The notes under the pieces: generated by a model
Database searches by the model: none
Told to the model about the DNA's origin: nothing
The model's input: the letters and a program-made list of their open reading frames with translations, nothing else
Assembly: GCA_029864225.1 (NCBI GenBank)
Contig: JAOTTU010000005.1
Span: 1-31,154 of the forward strand
DNA from: Gammaproteobacteria bacterium
GTDB taxonomy: Bacteria > Pseudomonadota > Gammaproteobacteria > UBA9214
Direction of reading: 5' to 3'
Length of the DNA stretch: 31,154 nucleotides
Shown here: in pieces, positions 24,131 through 31,154 of the stretch
Numbering within the stretch: the first letter of the stretch is position 1
Layout of the letters: the number at the start of each line of letters is the position of its first letter
Program-made: the position numbers and the translations under genes

Positions 24131-24187
24131 CAGCCCGGGAAGCCAGGTACCGGGCCGAACCGGATTGACTCGTCAAACACACAAAAT

Positions 24188-24256
24188 CTCACCGCGGAAC
24201 CGCGGAGAATAAGAAATAAATACATATTCACCGCAGAGTCGCAGAGAACGCTGAGG
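24188..24256 (+). repeat. Family A repeat, left arm of island 2 (two units)
   Basis: Units begin TCACCGCGGAACCGCGGAG at 24188 and TTCACCGCAGAGTCGCAGAG at 24227. They lie in the 364-base gap (24131-24494) between the convergent genes for rhodanese and Orn, which holds only repeats. An AT-rich core without a gene (24257-24340) separates them from the inverted arm. Confidence 0.75.
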
Positions 24257-24340
24257 AATTCTTTAAAATAATGGTCTGGTCAACAATAATTTTCTGTCTT
24301 TAAAGAGTAAGGGACCGGTGTTTTGAAAATTATCATTTTT

Positions 24341-24446
24341 TCTCTGCGTCCTCTGCGACTCTGCGGTGAATCAGTTTTTTGAATTGTCGATTCTTTGCGT
24401 CCTTTGCGTCCTTTGCGGCTTTGCGGCTTTGCGGCTTTGCGGTGAA
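24341..24446 (-). repeat. Family A repeat, right arm of island 2, with an 8-base tandem expansion
   Basis: One inverted unit (24341-24370) ends CTGCGACTCTGCGGTGAA. A second (24391-24446) contains four perfect tandem copies of CTTTGCGG (24411-24442), preceded by two CTTTGCGTC copies. The tandem run looks like slippage within a normal family A unit. Confidence 0.75.
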
Positions 24447-24476
24447 TCAGGTTTTTACTTTTTTTCTCCTCGTTTC

Positions 24477-24497
24477 TCCAGCGAGAAATGCGGGCTA
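24477..24497 (-). repeat. Family C end, copy 3 (at the orn stop)
   Basis: Read on the minus strand it begins TAGCCCGCATTTCTCGC. This matches the family C arms for 15 of the first 16 bases of the shared pattern. Its TAG is the orn stop codon. No opposite arm was found nearby, so it may be a solo end, or the element was broken up by the family A repeats. Confidence 0.6.
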
Positions 24498-25040
24498 GAA
24501 CTTGAACAGCTGCTCGCGGTAGTACTGCAGTTCGCGGATTGAATCCTTCACGTCGTCCATCGCCAGATGGGTGCTGCCCTTGCTGAATCCCCTGGCGACG
24601 TCCGGCGACCAGCGGCTCGCAAGTTCCTTGATGCTGCTGACATCCAGGTTGCGGTAATGAAAGAAGCGTTCCAGTTCGGGCATGCAGCGCGCCAGGAAGC
24701 GCCGGTCCTGGCAAATACTGTTGCCGCACATCGGCGAGGCGTTCTCCGGGACATGCTGCGCCAGAAATTCCAGCGTCTGGCGCTCAGCCATACGTTCGTC
24801 CAGCGTGCTGTTGCGGACCCGTTCGGTCAGACCGGACTTCCCGTGCTGCCGGGTGTTCCACTCGTCCATGCTGTTCATTATCTCATCCGCCTGATGGATC
24901 GCCAGCACCGGCCCTTCCGCCACCATATTGAGCTTGCTGTCAGTAATTATGGTCGCAATCTCAATGATGTAATCCTTCGTGGTATCCAGACCGGTCATTT
25001 CGAGATCGATCCAGATGAGGTTGCCGGCATCTTGCGTCAT
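24495..25040 (-). CDS. orn: Oligoribonuclease
   Basis: Orn degrades the last RNA dinucleotides, including pGpG from cyclic-di-GMP turnover. The 181-residue protein has the DEDDh exonuclease motifs: first WIDLEMTGLD near residues 9-18, and later acidic segments to the C-terminal AMDDVKDSIRELQYYREQLF. I set the start at ATG 25040, which gives the usual family length. A longer frame up to 25265 would add 75 residues that overlap the divergent peptidase gene and do not look like family sequence. The 91 bases up to the peptidase start probably contain promoters for both genes. Confidence 0.97.
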   Translation of the reverse strand: MTQDAGNLIWIDLEMTGLDTTKDYIIEIATIITDSKLNMVAEGPVLAIHQADEIMNSMDEWNTRQHGKSGLTERVRNSTLDERMAERQTLEFLAQHVPENASPMCGNSICQDRRFLARCMPELERFFHYRNLDVSSIKELASRWSPDVARGFSKGSTHLAMDDVKDSIRELQYYREQLFKF

Positions 25041-25131
25041 GTGCTGTCTTCCCTTCCAATTAGTATGGTTGCCTCGTATTGTACCAGAGGCTAATCTCCC
25101 ACAATGTCCTTGTGATAACCGGAAGAAGTCG

Positions 25132-26400
25132 ATGAACCTGTTTACCGCCCTGTTTGTTGCCGCGCTGGCCGGCTCAACACTGCTACAACTCTGGCTGGCC
25201 AACCGGCAGCGGTCACATGTACGAGCCAATCGCGGGGCCGTCCCGGGTGAGTTTTCCGAGCGCATCGCCCTCGACGACCATCACAAGGCCGCCGACTACA
25301 CCGTCACCAGGACCAGCCTCGGGATGATCGAGCTGCTCTATGGCAGCCTGCTGCTGCTCGCCTGGACACTCGGCGGCGGGCTGGAGTGGTTCGACAATAT
25401 CTGGCGCAGCGCTGGTCTCGGAGCGCTAATGACCGGCGTCTGTTTCATGCTGAGCGCCGTAATCATCATGTCCCTGCTGGACCTCCCGTTCAGCCTCTAC
25501 CACACCTTCGTCATAGAGCAACGCTTCGGTTTCAACCGTTCCAGCCTGGGCGTGTTTGTCGGCGACCTGTTCAAGCAGGCCACCCTGCTAATTGCCATCG
25601 GCGCACCGATGATCGCCCTGGCCCTGTGGATCATGGATTCTTCCGGCGGTCTCTGGTGGCTGTATGTCTGGCTGGTGTGGATGGCTTTTTCGCTGATCAT
25701 GTTCTGGGCCTACCCGGCGGTGATTGCACCGTTATTCAACAAGTTCACTCCGCTGGAAAACGAATCCCTCAAGATCCGCATCCAGGCGCTGCTCGACAAA
25801 TGCGGCTTCAAGAGCCAGGGCATCTATGTCATGGACGGCTCACGGCGTTCCGGCCACGGCAATGCCTATTTCACCGGCTTCGGGCGCAACAAGCGGATTG
25901 TCTTTTTCGATACGCTGCTGGATAGCCTGGACCCGCAAGAGATCGAAGCAGTGCTGGCCCATGAACTGGGCCATTTCAAACTCAGGCATATCCAGAAGCG
26001 CCTGGTGACGACCGCTGCACTCAGCCTCGCCGGTCTTGCCGTGCTCGGCTGGCTGGCCGGCCAGCACTGGTTCTATAACGGCCTCGGGGTCAGCCGGCCT
26101 TCCTCCTACATGGCCCTGATGCTGTTCATGATGATCACCCCGGCGTTCACCTTTTTCCTGCAGCCGGTAATGGCACGGCTCTCTCGCAAGCATGAATTCG
26201 AGGCGGATGCCTACGCAGTGCAGCAATCCAGCGGCAGTGACCTGGTCAAGGCCCTGGTCAAGATGTACAGGGAAAATGCCAGCACCCTGACACCGGACCC
26301 GCTGTACTCGGCATTCCATGACTCGCACCCGCCCGCCCCGGTGCGAATATCACAGATATCCGGTAACATGAAACAGATCTCATCAGGAGGCTACGCATGA
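25132..26400 (+). CDS. M48-family membrane metallopeptidase (Ste24/CAAX-protease-like)
   Basis: This 422-residue membrane protein belongs to the M48 zinc peptidases, with the Ste24-type layout instead of the shorter HtpX layout. It has an N-terminal helix (about 5-22), hydrophobic segments near 68-82, 97-117, 150-168, 175-200, 293-310 and 325-345, and the family linker IEQRFGFNRSS. The zinc site is H277-E-x2-H281 in LAHELGH, with the third ligand probably E357 in HEFEADAYAV. Start ATG at 25132 follows GGAAGAAG. The substrate is unknown; membrane-protein quality control is an inference from the family. Its stop overlaps the next start by four bases. It is the first gene of a peptidase-cytochrome-pterin-rsgA series. 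Confidence 0.92.
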   Translation: MNLFTALFVAALAGSTLLQLWLANRQRSHVRANRGAVPGEFSERIALDDHHKAADYTVTRTSLGMIELLYGSLLLLAWTLGGGLEWFDNIWRSAGLGALMTGVCFMLSAVIIMSLLDLPFSLYHTFVIEQRFGFNRSSLGVFVGDLFKQATLLIAIGAPMIALALWIMDSSGGLWWLYVWLVWMAFSLIMFWAYPAVIAPLFNKFTPLENESLKIRIQALLDKCGFKSQGIYVMDGSRRSGHGNAYFTGFGRNKRIVFFDTLLDSLDPQEIEAVLAHELGHFKLRHIQKRLVTTAALSLAGLAVLGWLAGQHWFYNGLGVSRPSSYMALMLFMMITPAFTFFLQPVMARLSRKHEFEADAYAVQQSSGSDLVKALVKMYRENASTLTPDPLYSAFHDSHPPAPVRISQISGNMKQISSGGYA

Positions 26401-26678
26401 ACAGATTTATCAGGGCCACTGCCCTCTTTCCGTTACTGGCGGCAACACAGACACTACAGGCGGCCGATGCCGACACCGGCAAGTCCCTGCTCGAGAGCAA
26501 CTGCACGAGTTGTCATGGTGATGCTGTGTATACCAGAGAAAACCGCCGCGTCACGACCCTGGATGGCCTGAATGCGCAGGTCATGCGCTGTGACCAGTCA
26601 CTGGGCCTGAAGTGGTTCGATGATGATATCGATGCCGTGACCTCTTACCTGAACAAGACCTACTACCATTTCAAGTAA
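26397..26678 (+). CDS. Small periplasmic c-type cytochrome
   Basis: The 93-residue precursor has a signal peptide (cleavage probably near residue 22, after LQA). One heme motif CTSCH is at 36-40. The remainder includes ENRRVTTLDGLNAQVMRCDQ and KWFDDDIDAVTSYLNKTYY. Apart from the initiator, the only methionine is M63, so M63 is the sole candidate sixth heme ligand, and C65 lies two residues away. The mature protein of about 70 residues is short for class I cytochromes. The start overlaps the peptidase stop by four bases. Its electron partner is unknown. Confidence 0.9.
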   Translation: MNRFIRATALFPLLAATQTLQAADADTGKSLLESNCTSCHGDAVYTRENRRVTTLDGLNAQVMRCDQSLGLKWFDDDIDAVTSYLNKTYYHFK

Positions 26679-26684
26679 CCCGGC

Positions 26685-26957
26685 ATGTCGACCCAGGGCC
26701 TGAGGAACAAGCACTGCCAACCCTGCAAAAAGGGCGATCCTCCACAGGACGCGGATCAGGCTGCGAAACACCTGCCTGATCTGAACACCGACCGGGCACT
26801 GGTCTGGGTCACGTACACGGAAGACTATCACCCGGATCTTGAGGTCGGCGATAAACGCTGCCGGATGCGCTACAGCACCCACTCGGTCGGCGGCCTTTCC
26901 GGTAATGAATTCATCAGCGCCGCCTGGATCGGTGCCCTGCTCCCGGGTAGCGTTTAG
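26685..26957 (+). CDS. Shortened pterin-4a-carbinolamine dehydratase-like protein
   Basis: The 90-residue protein begins as many PCD/PhhB proteins do (KHCQPCKKGDPP). Its end resembles the family's active-site half: HPDLEV at about 49-54, YSTHSVGGLSGNEFISAA after it. The family normally has about 105-115 residues; around 20-25 residues of the middle strand and helix are missing, with no frameshift. The catalytic pair usually written HHP is YHP here, and the usual ND near the end is NE. One His of the pair and the later His in STHSVGG remain. It may be inactive, may have only the DCoH-like binding role, or may be decaying. It lies between the cytochrome and rsgA on the same strand. Confidence 0.65.
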   Translation: MSTQGLRNKHCQPCKKGDPPQDADQAAKHLPDLNTDRALVWVTYTEDYHPDLEVGDKRCRMRYSTHSVGGLSGNEFISAAWIGALLPGSV

Positions 26958-26989
26958 AACTGTCACGGGTCTTCCCCCGACACCACGGC

Positions 26990-27949
26990 ATGCCAGCCAA
27001 GCACACCTCTCCTGACCCGGACCCTATCGAAACCTCACACAACAACCGGCCAGCGCAGCAAGCGAACGGACTGGTAATTGTCAATTACGGCAAGGCACTG
27101 CTGGTCGAGGACAGTGACGGGGACCTGCAGCGCTGCGTGGCACGCCGCAACCTGGGGCAGATCGTCAGCGGCGACCGTGTCAGCTGGGAACACACCGGCA
27201 CCGGGGAAGGCGTCATCAGCGCGGTCGCACCACGCAGCGCGGTCCTGAGGCGCCTGGACATCACCCGCAAGGCACGCCCCCTGGCCGCCAACATCGATCA
27301 GATCGTCGTTGTCAGTGCACCGCAGCCTGCACTCGACGAGTTCCTTATCGACAAGTATCTGATCGCCGCCGAACTCATTGGCACGAACCCTGTCCTGGTG
27401 ATCAACAAGTCCGACCTGCTTGATACGGACGCACGCGAGGCACTGGATGCGCGGGTCAGCAACTATGCCGACATCGGCTATCGCGTCCTCTTTACCAGCG
27501 TACTCGCCGACGACGGTATCGACTCTCTGGCGGAGGTGCTGGCCGGCAAGACCAGCATACTGGTCGGACAGTCTGGCGTGGGCAAATCATCTCTCATCAA
27601 GCGGCTGTTACCAGACCTGGATATTGCGATTGGCAGACTCTCGGCTGCATCGGGCCAGGGCCGGCACACCACGACCGCCACTACACTCTATCACCTGCCG
27701 CACGGCGGTAACCTGATCGACTCACCGGGTGTGCGCGATTTCAGGCTGGAGCCGACACAGGCCGCCGAGCTTGCGCATGGGTTTCGTGAATTCCGCCCTT
27801 TCCTTGGACAATGCAAGTTCCATAACTGCCGGCATGTGAATGAACCCGAGTGCGCGCTGAGTGCGGCAGCGAGCCGCGGGGAAATCAGCAAGCGGCGCCT
27901 GGAAAACTACCGGAACCTGCTGCAGTGGATGACTGAAGCGACGCCCTGA
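26990..27949 (+). CDS. rsgA: Ribosome small-subunit-dependent GTPase RsgA
   Basis: RsgA is a late 30S ribosome-maturation GTPase. The 319-residue protein has an N-terminal OB domain (about 28-95) and a circularly permuted GTPase domain with the order G4 NKSD (139-142), G1 GQSGVGKS (193-200), G3 DSPG (244-247). A C-terminal zinc finger has C275, C280, H282 and C288. The first about 25 residues are poorly conserved and polar. It converges with hinT, with 9 bases between stops. Confidence 0.97.
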   Translation: MPAKHTSPDPDPIETSHNNRPAQQANGLVIVNYGKALLVEDSDGDLQRCVARRNLGQIVSGDRVSWEHTGTGEGVISAVAPRSAVLRRLDITRKARPLAANIDQIVVVSAPQPALDEFLIDKYLIAAELIGTNPVLVINKSDLLDTDAREALDARVSNYADIGYRVLFTSVLADDGIDSLAEVLAGKTSILVGQSGVGKSSLIKRLLPDLDIAIGRLSAASGQGRHTTTATTLYHLPHGGNLIDSPGVRDFRLEPTQAAELAHGFREFRPFLGQCKFHNCRHVNEPECALSAAASRGEISKRRLENYRNLLQWMTEATP

Positions 27950-27958
27950 TTCAATCCG

Positions 27959-28303
27959 TTAGCCCGGCGGCCAGTTCATCGGCCGTCCGCCGAGCACGTG
28001 CAGGTGGATGTGGTACACCGACTGGCCCGCCTCGGGGTTGCAGTTCATCACCATGCGGTAGCCGCGCTCGGCGATACCTTCGGCAGTGGCCACCTGCCGG
28101 GCCGCCAGGTATAACTTGCCCACCAGTTCGGTATCGCCGGCTTCCAGGTCGTTGGTGGTGGCGATGTGCCGCCTGGGGATCACCAGAAAATGCGTCGGGG
28201 CCTGGGGATTCATGTCCCGGAATGCAAGGACCTCATCGTCCTCATAGACGATATCCGGCTGGATTTCACCCCGGGCCATCTTGCAGAAAATACAGTCCGC
28301 CAT
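27959..28303 (-). CDS. hinT: HIT-family purine nucleoside phosphoramidase HinT
   Basis: HinT hydrolyses AMP-lysine and related phosphoramidates; its cellular role is not settled. The 114-residue protein has the histidine triad H98-x-H100-x-H102 in YHIHLHVLGG. Other family features are CIFCKMARGEI at the start (C4 and C7) and FRDMNPQAPTHFLVIPRRHI at 28-47. Length is normal. It is separated from recR on the same strand by a 308-base repeat island, so it may have its own promoter. Confidence 0.96.
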   Translation of the reverse strand: MADCIFCKMARGEIQPDIVYEDDEVLAFRDMNPQAPTHFLVIPRRHIATTNDLEAGDTELVGKLYLAARQVATAEGIAERGYRMVMNCNPEAGQSVYHIHLHVLGGRPMNWPPG

Positions 28304-28331
28304 CGGTCACTCCTGTGTCTGAGAAAAATCG

Positions 28332-28415
28332 TTCACCGCAAAGACGCAAAGGGCGCAAAGAGTAACAATATTTAAAAAATAATCTCACCGCAGAGTCGCA
28401 GAGATCGCGGAGAAA
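28332..28415 (+). repeat. Family A repeat, left arm of island 3 (two units)
   Basis: Units begin TTCACCGCAAAGACGCAAAG (28332) and TCACCGCAGAGTCGCAGAG (28384). They are mirrored in reverse order by the right arm, so the AAAG-type unit is outermost on both sides. This fills the gap 28304-28611, which has no gene. Confidence 0.75.
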
Positions 28416-28502
28416 AAAGAAATAATTTCAAAAAACTCCGAACCTGTTTACAAGTAATTACACGGATAATTGTTGTTGATCTAATATTATTTTTAAGTAT
28501 TT

Positions 28503-28590
28503 ACTCTGCGTTCTCGGCGTCTCTGCGGTGAATATTTTTGCATTTATTATTCTTTGAACCCTTTGCGTCCTTTGCGTCTTTGCGGTGAAA
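28503..28590 (-). repeat. Family A repeat, right arm of island 3 (two units, inverted)
   Basis: Units end GGCGTCTCTGCGGTGAA (28532) and TTTGCGTCTTTGCGGTGAAA (28590). With the left arm they form two concentric inverted repeats around an AT-rich core (28416-28502). The outer unit lies about 20 bases from the recR stop. Confidence 0.75.
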
Positions 28591-28611
28591 TTTGCGTCGT
28601 TTAACGCGGCA

Positions 28612-29208
28612 TTAAAGCTCGGTGCGGCCGGCGAAGGCATGCAACAGGGTATTGCCATCGATATATTCCAGTTCGCCCCCCATGGGGACGCCGTGCGCGA
28701 TCCGGGTGACGCGAACCCCCCGGGTATGGGCCATTTCGCCAATATAATGTGCAGTCGCCTCTCCTTCCACAGTGGGGTTCGTGGCCAGAATCAGCTCCTG
28801 GACCTCGCCGGTCCGCAGTCGCGACTCCAGCCGGTCCAGGCCCAGTTCTTCCGGCCCGATGCCGTCCAGTGGCGACAAGTGCCCCATCAACACGAAATAC
28901 AGCCCCTGGTAACCGGTAGACTGCTCCAGCGCCAGCACATCCACCGGTGTCTCCACCACGCACAGCAAACCGCGGTCCCTGCGAGTGCTGGAACACAGGG
29001 TACAGTGGTCGTCCTCACTCAGGGTGCCGCAGTCACGACAATGGCCGACCCGCTCCATCGACTGGTTCAGCGCCTCGGCCAACCGCCGGCCACCCTCGCG
29101 ATCGCGTTCCAGCAGGTGATAGGCCATGCGTTGTGCGGATTTCGGGCCCACACCGGGCAGGCAGCGCAGGGATTCAATCAACTGCCCGATCAGGCGAGAG
29201 CTGCTCAT
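28612..29208 (-). CDS. recR: Recombination mediator RecR
   Basis: RecR works with RecF and RecO to load RecA on gapped DNA. The 198-residue protein has the helix-hairpin-helix LRCLPGVGPKSAQRMAYHLL (15-34), a zinc finger with C57, C60, C69 and C72, and a Toprim domain from about residue 80. The Toprim domain includes LCVVETPVDVLALEQS and GMAHTRGVRVTRIAHGVP-like segments. Length matches the E. coli protein. It starts 5 bases after ybaB. Confidence 0.97.
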   Translation of the reverse strand: MSSSRLIGQLIESLRCLPGVGPKSAQRMAYHLLERDREGGRRLAEALNQSMERVGHCRDCGTLSEDDHCTLCSSTRRDRGLLCVVETPVDVLALEQSTGYQGLYFVLMGHLSPLDGIGPEELGLDRLESRLRTGEVQELILATNPTVEGEATAHYIGEMAHTRGVRVTRIAHGVPMGGELEYIDGNTLLHAFAGRTEL

Positions 29209-29213
29209 GGATA

Positions 29214-29537
29214 TCAGAAAGGCAGCTTCATACCGGGCGGGAGATTGAGACCGCCGGCGAGACCGGCAAAACGCTCCTGGGTCGTTGATTCAACCTTGTG
29301 CACAGCATCGTTGATGGCCGCCGCCACCAGGTCCTCGAGCATGTCCTTGTCATCACCCAGCAGACTGTCATCGATGGTGACACGCCGGACCTCGTGCTTG
29401 CCGGTCATGATCACACTGACCAGACCGCCCCCGGATTCACCGCTGACTTCCAGTTTGGCCAGTTCATCCTGGGCCTTCTGCATGTTGGCCTGCATCTCCT
29501 GGGCCTGCTTCATCAAGTTACCTAGTCCGCCTTTCAT
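29214..29537 (-). CDS. ybaB: YbaB/EbfC nucleoid-associated protein
   Basis: YbaB is a small dimeric DNA-binding protein that coats the nucleoid. The 107-residue protein begins with the typical helix MKGGLGNLMKQAQEMQANMQ and has VSVIMTGKHEVRRVTIDDSLL in the centre. It lies between dnaX (52 bases upstream) and recR, the conserved order in most Gram-negative bacteria. Confidence 0.96.
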   Translation of the reverse strand: MKGGLGNLMKQAQEMQANMQKAQDELAKLEVSGESGGGLVSVIMTGKHEVRRVTIDDSLLGDDKDMLEDLVAAAINDAVHKVESTTQERFAGLAGGLNLPPGMKLPF

Positions 29538-29589
29538 TGTCCTTACCTCTGTATCCTTAATTTTCGAATCGTGCTGTTATTCATTTTGG

Positions 29590-31154
29590 CTAGTCACGCG
29601 GGCGAATGGAATCGTAATTCACCGTCGCCCCGAAGGTGTCCTGCAACGCCTTTATGTTCTCGTCGTTCTCGATCGACGTGATGGCCTGTTGCTGGCGGTT
29701 TTCCTGTTCCCGCGCCTGCCTGCGTGCCGGCGTCTCATTTTGCAGCGGCCCATCCTCGAGAATCTTCAACTTGATGTTGCGGCCGTAAAACTTGCACAGG
29801 GCCTTCCCGATCTGCTCACTGCGTGTCTTGCTGAGCAGGCGCGCGTGTGTCGGGTCCACCGTCAGGGTCACCCCGGTGTCGGTGATCTCCTGCACGACAC
29901 AGTTCACTGCCAGTTGTTGCGTCAGGCCCTTGAGTACCAGTTTTTCAACGATGTGCGCCCATCCCCCCGGTTCAGCCCCGCTCTCGCGGGTGGTATTCAC
30001 GGGCGCAGCAGGTGCTACCGGCTTCTCCGGTTTGGCGCGGCCCGCCTGCCCTGCTGTTTCTGGCACCCTGCGTGTGACGCTGTGTCCTGAATTGGCCGTG
30101 TCCCCGGGACGGAAGGCCAGCATGCGCAGCATCACCATTTCGAAGCCTGCGCGCGGCTCGGGGGAAAGGGAAAGGTCGCGTCGGCCGATCAGGCCGATCT
30201 GGTAGTAAAGCTGCACATCCTCGGGAGGAAACCGTTCGGCCAGCACGAGTATGGCGTCCCGGTCCCCGAAGGCATCATCAATGGCATCCGGGAGGGCCTG
30301 GGCCAGGGCGACACGCTGCAGAATGGAGAGCATATCGGCCAGCAGGGCCGCGTAGTCCGGGGCGAATTCGTCGACGCCACGGATTTCATCCAGCAGACCT
30401 GCGGCATCACTGCCTGCCAGGCGATCCAGGATGCGGTAGACGGCATCCCGGTCAATGGTACCGAGCATGGCGCGCACCTCGTCCTCCACAAGTGCGCCAC
30501 CGCCGTAGGCGATGGCCTGGTCCAGCAGGCTCAATGCATCACGCAGGCTGCCGTCCGCGGCAAATGCCAGCTGCCGAATGGCGCTTTCTTCCGCCTTGAT
30601 CTTCTCCTGCTTGAGAATGGACTCGAGCTGCCCGGTAATTTGCGGCACGGTCAGGCACTTGAGATTGAATTGCAGGCAGCGCGAGAGGATCGTGACCGGC
30701 AGTTTCTGCGGGTCGGTCGTTGCCAGCAGGAATTTCACATGGGGCGGAGGCTCTTCGAGGGTCTTCAACAGTGCATTGAAGCTGTGGCCCGAAAGCATGT
30801 GCACCTCGTCGATGAGGTAAACCTTGTAACGCCCCCGGGTCGGTGCGTACTGCACATTCTCGAGCAGCTCACGGGTGTCCTCGACCTTGGTGCGGGAAGC
30901 CGCGTCCACCTCCACGAGGTCGATAAAACGGCCGCTATCGATTTCCTCGCAGGCGCTGCATTTGCCGCACGGCGTGGAGCTGACGCCTTCCTCGCAGTTG
31001 AGGGACTTGGCAAAGATCCTGGCGATGGTCGTCTTGCCGACACCGCGCGTGCCGGTAAACAGGTAGGCATGGTGCAGGCGGTCGTGGTCCAGGGCGTTGA
31101 CCAGTGCCCGCCGGACATGTTCCTGCCCGACTAACTCACTGAAATTGCGCGGGC
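29590..31154 (-). CDS. dnaX: DNA polymerase III subunit tau/gamma, N-terminus cut by the window edge
   Basis: DnaX is the clamp-loader ATPase of the replicative polymerase. The frame is open to the end of the window; about 520 residues are visible, and by comparison with E. coli only about 11 are missing. The Walker A motif GTRGVGKT lies near visible residue 34. The zinc cysteines follow in NCEEGVSSTPCGKCSACEE, then LIDEVHMLSGHSFNALLKTLEEPP (Walker B region), and the sensor segment LSRCLQFNL. The C-terminal tau domains end in FGATVNYDSIRPRD. A GTG inside the gene at 30915 is not the true start. I saw no A-AAA-AAG slippery site, so programmed frameshifting to make gamma is not supported. It is upstream of ybaB-recR. 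Confidence 0.96.
   Translation of the reverse strand, partial: PRNFSELVGQEHVRRALVNALDHDRLHHAYLFTGTRGVGKTTIARIFAKSLNCEEGVSSTPCGKCSACEEIDSGRFIDLVEVDAASRTKVEDTRELLENVQYAPTRGRYKVYLIDEVHMLSGHSFNALLKTLEEPPPHVKFLLATTDPQKLPVTILSRCLQFNLKCLTVPQITGQLESILKQEKIKAEESAIRQLAFAADGSLRDALSLLDQAIAYGGGALVEDEVRAMLGTIDRDAVYRILDRLAGSDAAGLLDEIRGVDEFAPDYAALLADMLSILQRVALAQALPDAIDDAFGDRDAILVLAERFPPEDVQLYYQIGLIGRRDLSLSPEPRAGFEMVMLRMLAFRPGDTANSGHSVTRRVPETAGQAGRAKPEKPVAPAAPVNTTRESGAEPGGWAHIVEKLVLKGLTQQLAVNCVVQEITDTGVTLTVDPTHARLLSKTRSEQIGKALCKFYGRNIKLKILEDGPLQNETPARRQAREQENRQQQAITSIENDENIKALQDTFGATVNYDSIRPRD

Noticed and set aside
24130..24165. Fifth family C end at the rhodanese stop (TAGCAGCCCGGG)
   Set aside because: TAGCAGCCCGGGAAG needs a three-base insertion to match TAGCCCGCAT and has little further similarity.
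24188..24446. CRISPR array
   Set aside because: The repeated units are short, diverged, and arranged as facing inverted pairs with no regular spacers. No cas gene is present.
25041..25265. N-terminal extension of orn
   Set aside because: It overlaps the divergent peptidase gene and exceeds the family length by 75 residues.
28585..30090. Long plus-strand open frame (501 codons) opposite recR, ybaB and dnaX
   Set aside because: It starts in a family A repeat and runs antisense to three conserved genes. No domain is visible.
29590..31154. Programmed frameshift in dnaX
   Set aside because: No A-AAA-AAG slippery heptamer was seen in the coding strand, so only the full tau form is supported.

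Overview
The window is 31 kb of gene-dense, moderately GC-rich chromosome, almost certainly from a gammaproteobacterium. The evidence is the conserved gene order: rlmN-pilW-rodZ-hisS-yfgM-bamB-der, an isc cluster with iscR, hscBA, fdx and iscX, dnaX-ybaB-recR, and orn next to rsgA. A serine-cycle-type malyl-CoA lyase with a malate--CoA ligase pair, plus a complete glycolate oxidase (glcDEF), would fit an autotrophic (for example sulfur-oxidising) or C1-using lineage. That lifestyle is inferred; no RuBisCO, sulfur-oxidation or methanol genes are present here.

Layout. (1) 1-1488, plus strand: tail of a BON-domain protein, a small STAS/SpoIIAA-like protein, and purU. (2) 1489-1839: repeat island between convergent genes. 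(3) 1840-9360, minus strand: ndk, rlmN, pilW, rodZ, hisS, yfgM, bamB, der. The usual ispG between rodZ and hisS is absent, and rodZ lacks its periplasmic domain. (4) 9618-12644, minus strand: mcl-mtkA-mtkB, a tightly coupled operon interconverting malate, malyl-CoA and acetyl-CoA plus glyoxylate. (5) 13028-18573, minus strand: iscR-iscS-iscA-hscB-hscA-fdx-iscX. iscU is missing and repeats sit at two internal junctions. (6) 18725-19249: a DUF1249 (YqiB-like) gene. (7) 19429-24130, plus strand: glcD-glcE-glcF and a two-domain rhodanese. (8) 24131-24494: second repeat island. (9) 24495-25040, minus: orn; divergently 25132-27949, plus: M48 membrane peptidase, small cytochrome c, shortened pterin-dehydratase-like protein, rsgA. 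(10) 27959-28303, minus: hinT, then a third repeat island. (11) 28612-31154, minus: dnaX (cut by the window edge), ybaB, recR.

Three families of non-coding repeats recur. Family A is arrays built on CACCGCAGAG/CACCGCAAAG with following CGCAGAG/CGCAAAG units, placed as facing inverted pairs. Family B is MITE-like elements with long terminal inverted repeats containing CTGAT..CGTCATTCCGGC. Family C is palindromic elements ending in TAGCCCGC, whose TAG is the stop codon of the adjacent gene at four places. A and B are nested in each other between hscB and hscA and downstream of purU.

The most promising functional idea is that glycolate made elsewhere is oxidised by GlcDEF to glyoxylate, condensed with acetyl-CoA by malyl-CoA lyase, and turned to malate by the MtkAB pair with recovery of ATP, replacing malate synthase. 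No clearly new defence system, CRISPR array, prophage, transposase, rRNA or tRNA was seen.
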